A DNA stretch of 7,281 nt from Bacilli bacterium (GTDB lineage: Bacteria; Bacillota_I; Bacilli_A; RF39; UBA660): NCBI GenBank assembly GCA_022801735.1, contig JAAWSW010000060.1:1-7281 (forward strand), written 5' to 3'. Within the stretch, counting starts at the first letter, position 1, and each line of letters opens with the position of its first letter. The notes under the pieces were generated by a model. That model was not told the origin of the DNA. It ran no database searches and saw only the letters and a list, made by a program, of their open reading frames with translations. Positions 6,109-7,281 of this stretch are shown here, piece by piece. Position numbers and translations under genes: made by a program.

Positions 6109-6129
6109 TGTTAAAATTATGATAGGTGG
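6109..6129 (+). promoter_or_regulatory. ezrA extended -10 promoter and RBS
   Basis: TGTTAAAAT at 6109-6117 is an extended -10 with one mismatch to TATAAT. AGGTGG at 6124-6129 is the RBS, five bases before ATG 6135. The GTG at 6126 lies inside this RBS and is therefore unlikely to be the start. Position after a strong terminator supports a promoter here; the leader would be only about 10 nt, which is marginal, so the exact -10 is less certain. Confidence 0.5.
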
Positions 6130-6134
6130 TAAAG

Positions 6135-7211
6135 ATGGACAGTATGCTTATTGTTACAATTGTTGCTTTTGTATTATTAATTATTTTTGTTGTTGTAGTT
6201 TTACAACTTACTAAAAGTAAGAAGAAAAGTGGCTATAAGAAGAGATTAGAACAACTTGAATATGAGAAAAATCAAATTGCTTCTTCTCCAGTAGGACCTG
6301 AACTTGCTAAGGTAGAGTCTTATTTAAAAAATGAGAAGTTGGAAGTAATGTATAATGATTGGCAAGAACGTTTGAATGATATAAAGGAAACTAAAATTCC
6401 TAAGATTACTGATATGCTTATTGAAGCAGAGTATTCTTTATCACAAACTGATTATAAAAGTACAATGTATAAAATTGCTAAATTAGAAATGGAAATATAT
6501 AAAGTAAGGACTAAATCTGAATTTTTATTGGATGAGATTAAGGAACTTACGACTAGTGAAGAACGTAGCCGTGCGGTTATAACTAAACTTAAAAGTAGAT
6601 ACCGTGAGTTATATGAAAAATTTATTGATACTAAACCAGAGTTTGGGGAAATTGCTCAATCTGTTGAATTACAATTTGAAAATATTGCTAGACGTTTTGA
6701 AGATTTTGAACATATCATGGATAAGAATGAATATGAAAATGTTAGTACAATTGTAAATGCGGTCGAAGAAATGTTAAAACATATGGAGGTAGTTCTTGAA
6801 GAAATGCCTGCTATTGTATTGCTTGCGGAAGGAATTTTACCTAAAAAAATAGAAGAGATAAAAGCGATATATGAAAAAATGACTAATGATGGTTATTCTC
6901 TTGATTATTTGAATATTGAGTTTAATATTGAAGAAGCCAACAATAAAATTAAAGATGTTTTAGATAGGGCAAAAGTTTTAGATTTAGAAGATAGTGTTTT
7001 TGATTTAAAAGTATTAACTGAATATTTTGAATCTTTATTTACTGATTTTGAAAAGGAAAAAATAATTAGATCTGAATATGATGATGCGAATAAAACATTA
7101 AATTCTAAACTTGAAAAAACTAATAGATTAGTTGAGGATATTTTTGAACAATTAGATGATTTAAAACGACTTTATGATTTGGCCTGGCCATGGTCCGCCT
7201 CCCGCACATAG
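6135..7211 (+). CDS. ezrA: Septation ring formation regulator EzrA, 3' truncated by a foreign junction
   Basis: EzrA is a membrane-anchored, spectrin-like coiled-coil protein that restrains FtsZ assembly and supports the divisome at midcell in Bacilli. From ATG 6135 the protein has an N-terminal membrane helix at about 4-24, then basic TKSKKK, then long helical repeats. Family hallmarks are WQERLNDIKETKIPKITDML (from Trp76), KSRYRELYEKFIDTKPEFG, and GILPKKIEEIKAIYEKMTNDGY (about 233-254). The native sequence runs about 349 residues and stops at LKRLYDL (base about 7180). The last nine residues, AWPWSASRT, are read from unrelated GC-rich DNA and end at TAG 7209-7211. Usual length is about 560-575 residues, so roughly 40% is missing, including the C-terminal repeats. 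This is more likely an assembly break than a functional truncation. A GTG start at 6126 is possible but lies in the RBS. Confidence 0.9.
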   Translation: MDSMLIVTIVAFVLLIIFVVVVLQLTKSKKKSGYKKRLEQLEYEKNQIASSPVGPELAKVESYLKNEKLEVMYNDWQERLNDIKETKIPKITDMLIEAEYSLSQTDYKSTMYKIAKLEMEIYKVRTKSEFLLDEIKELTTSEERSRAVITKLKSRYRELYEKFIDTKPEFGEIAQSVELQFENIARRFEDFEHIMDKNEYENVSTIVNAVEEMLKHMEVVLEEMPAIVLLAEGILPKKIEEIKAIYEKMTNDGYSLDYLNIEFNIEEANNKIKDVLDRAKVLDLEDSVFDLKVLTEYFESLFTDFEKEKIIRSEYDDANKTLNSKLEKTNRLVEDIFEQLDDLKRLYDLAWPWSASRT

Positions 7212-7281
7212 ATTTTTCGGATGATCCGCTCATGAGAGGTGCCGGAAAACTCCCGCTCCTCCGTCAGCGTGAACCCCGCCT
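7181..7281. other. GC-rich foreign segment at the window edge (probable chimeric join)
   Basis: By hand count 63 of these 101 bases are G or C, against an AT-rich background everywhere to the left. The change is abrupt at GATTTGGCCTGGCC. On the minus strand a frame is open from the window edge (7279) through all of the GC-rich DNA and stops (TAA 7174-7172) only once inside the ezrA sequence. It reads AGFTLTEEREFSGTS, then HERIIRKIYVREADHG, which looks like real protein from a high-GC genome. The AGF-x-LTEE start recalls the end of an acetyltransferase or SAM-methyltransferase fold, but I cannot assign it. Confidence 0.8.

Noticed and set aside
6126..6134. GTG 6126 as the ezrA start
   Set aside because: The GTG is part of the AGGTGG ribosome binding site that is correctly spaced for ATG 6135; using it would leave the gene without an RBS.
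1..7281. CRISPR array, tRNA, rRNA or insertion sequence
   Set aside because: I saw no regularly spaced direct repeats, no tRNA or rRNA-like stretch, and no transposase frame or terminal inverted repeats, including at the 7180 junction.

Overview
The window is about 7.2 kb of very AT-rich DNA (by eye below 30% GC) followed by about 100 bases at the right edge that are about 62% GC. The AT-rich part looks like a low-GC Bacillota genome, most likely an uncultured gut Bacilli/Mollicutes-related lineage. The evidence is a cysteine-free Bacillus-type ribosomal protein S4, an EzrA cell-division regulator nearby (a Bacilli marker), strong AGGAGG-type ribosome binding sites and SigA-like promoters. 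Tryptophan is encoded by TGG and no long frame needs TGA read-through, so the standard bacterial code applies. The lineage is inference; S4 and EzrA are solid.

Layout, left to right. Bases 1-252 hold the end of a PD-(D/E)XK nuclease-domain protein of the DUF1016/YhcG type, open at the window edge. Next, on the + strand, is a secreted or membrane-anchored DUF2207 protein (331-1980). It converges on a leftward block through a bidirectional terminator (1984-2010). The leftward block contains two uncharacterised proteins (2009-2821 and 2894-3748) that share a TPR-like N-terminus and a related C-terminal domain, so they are probably diverged paralogues, and then rpsD (3823-4425). Each of the three has its own promoter. 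rpsD has a canonical SigA promoter, a leader of about 150 nt with two hairpins (one overlapping the Shine-Dalgarno sequence) that fits S4 autoregulation, and a strong terminator directly after its stop codon.

Divergent from rpsD on the + strand are an MFS-type membrane transporter (4858-6030), whose short leader carries minimal ORFs, its terminator (6035-6070), and ezrA (6135 onward). ezrA is native only to about base 7180. There the composition changes abruptly and the frame ends in nine unrelated residues, which points to a chimeric contig end or, less likely, an insertion.

The genes are mostly single-gene transcription units, not one operon. Five of the six promoters I can place have an extended -10 (TGnTATAAT-like), and several lie so close to the ribosome binding site that the leaders would be about 15 nt. 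The least explained biology is the pair of TPR plus conserved-tail proteins; the most important caution is the right-hand junction.
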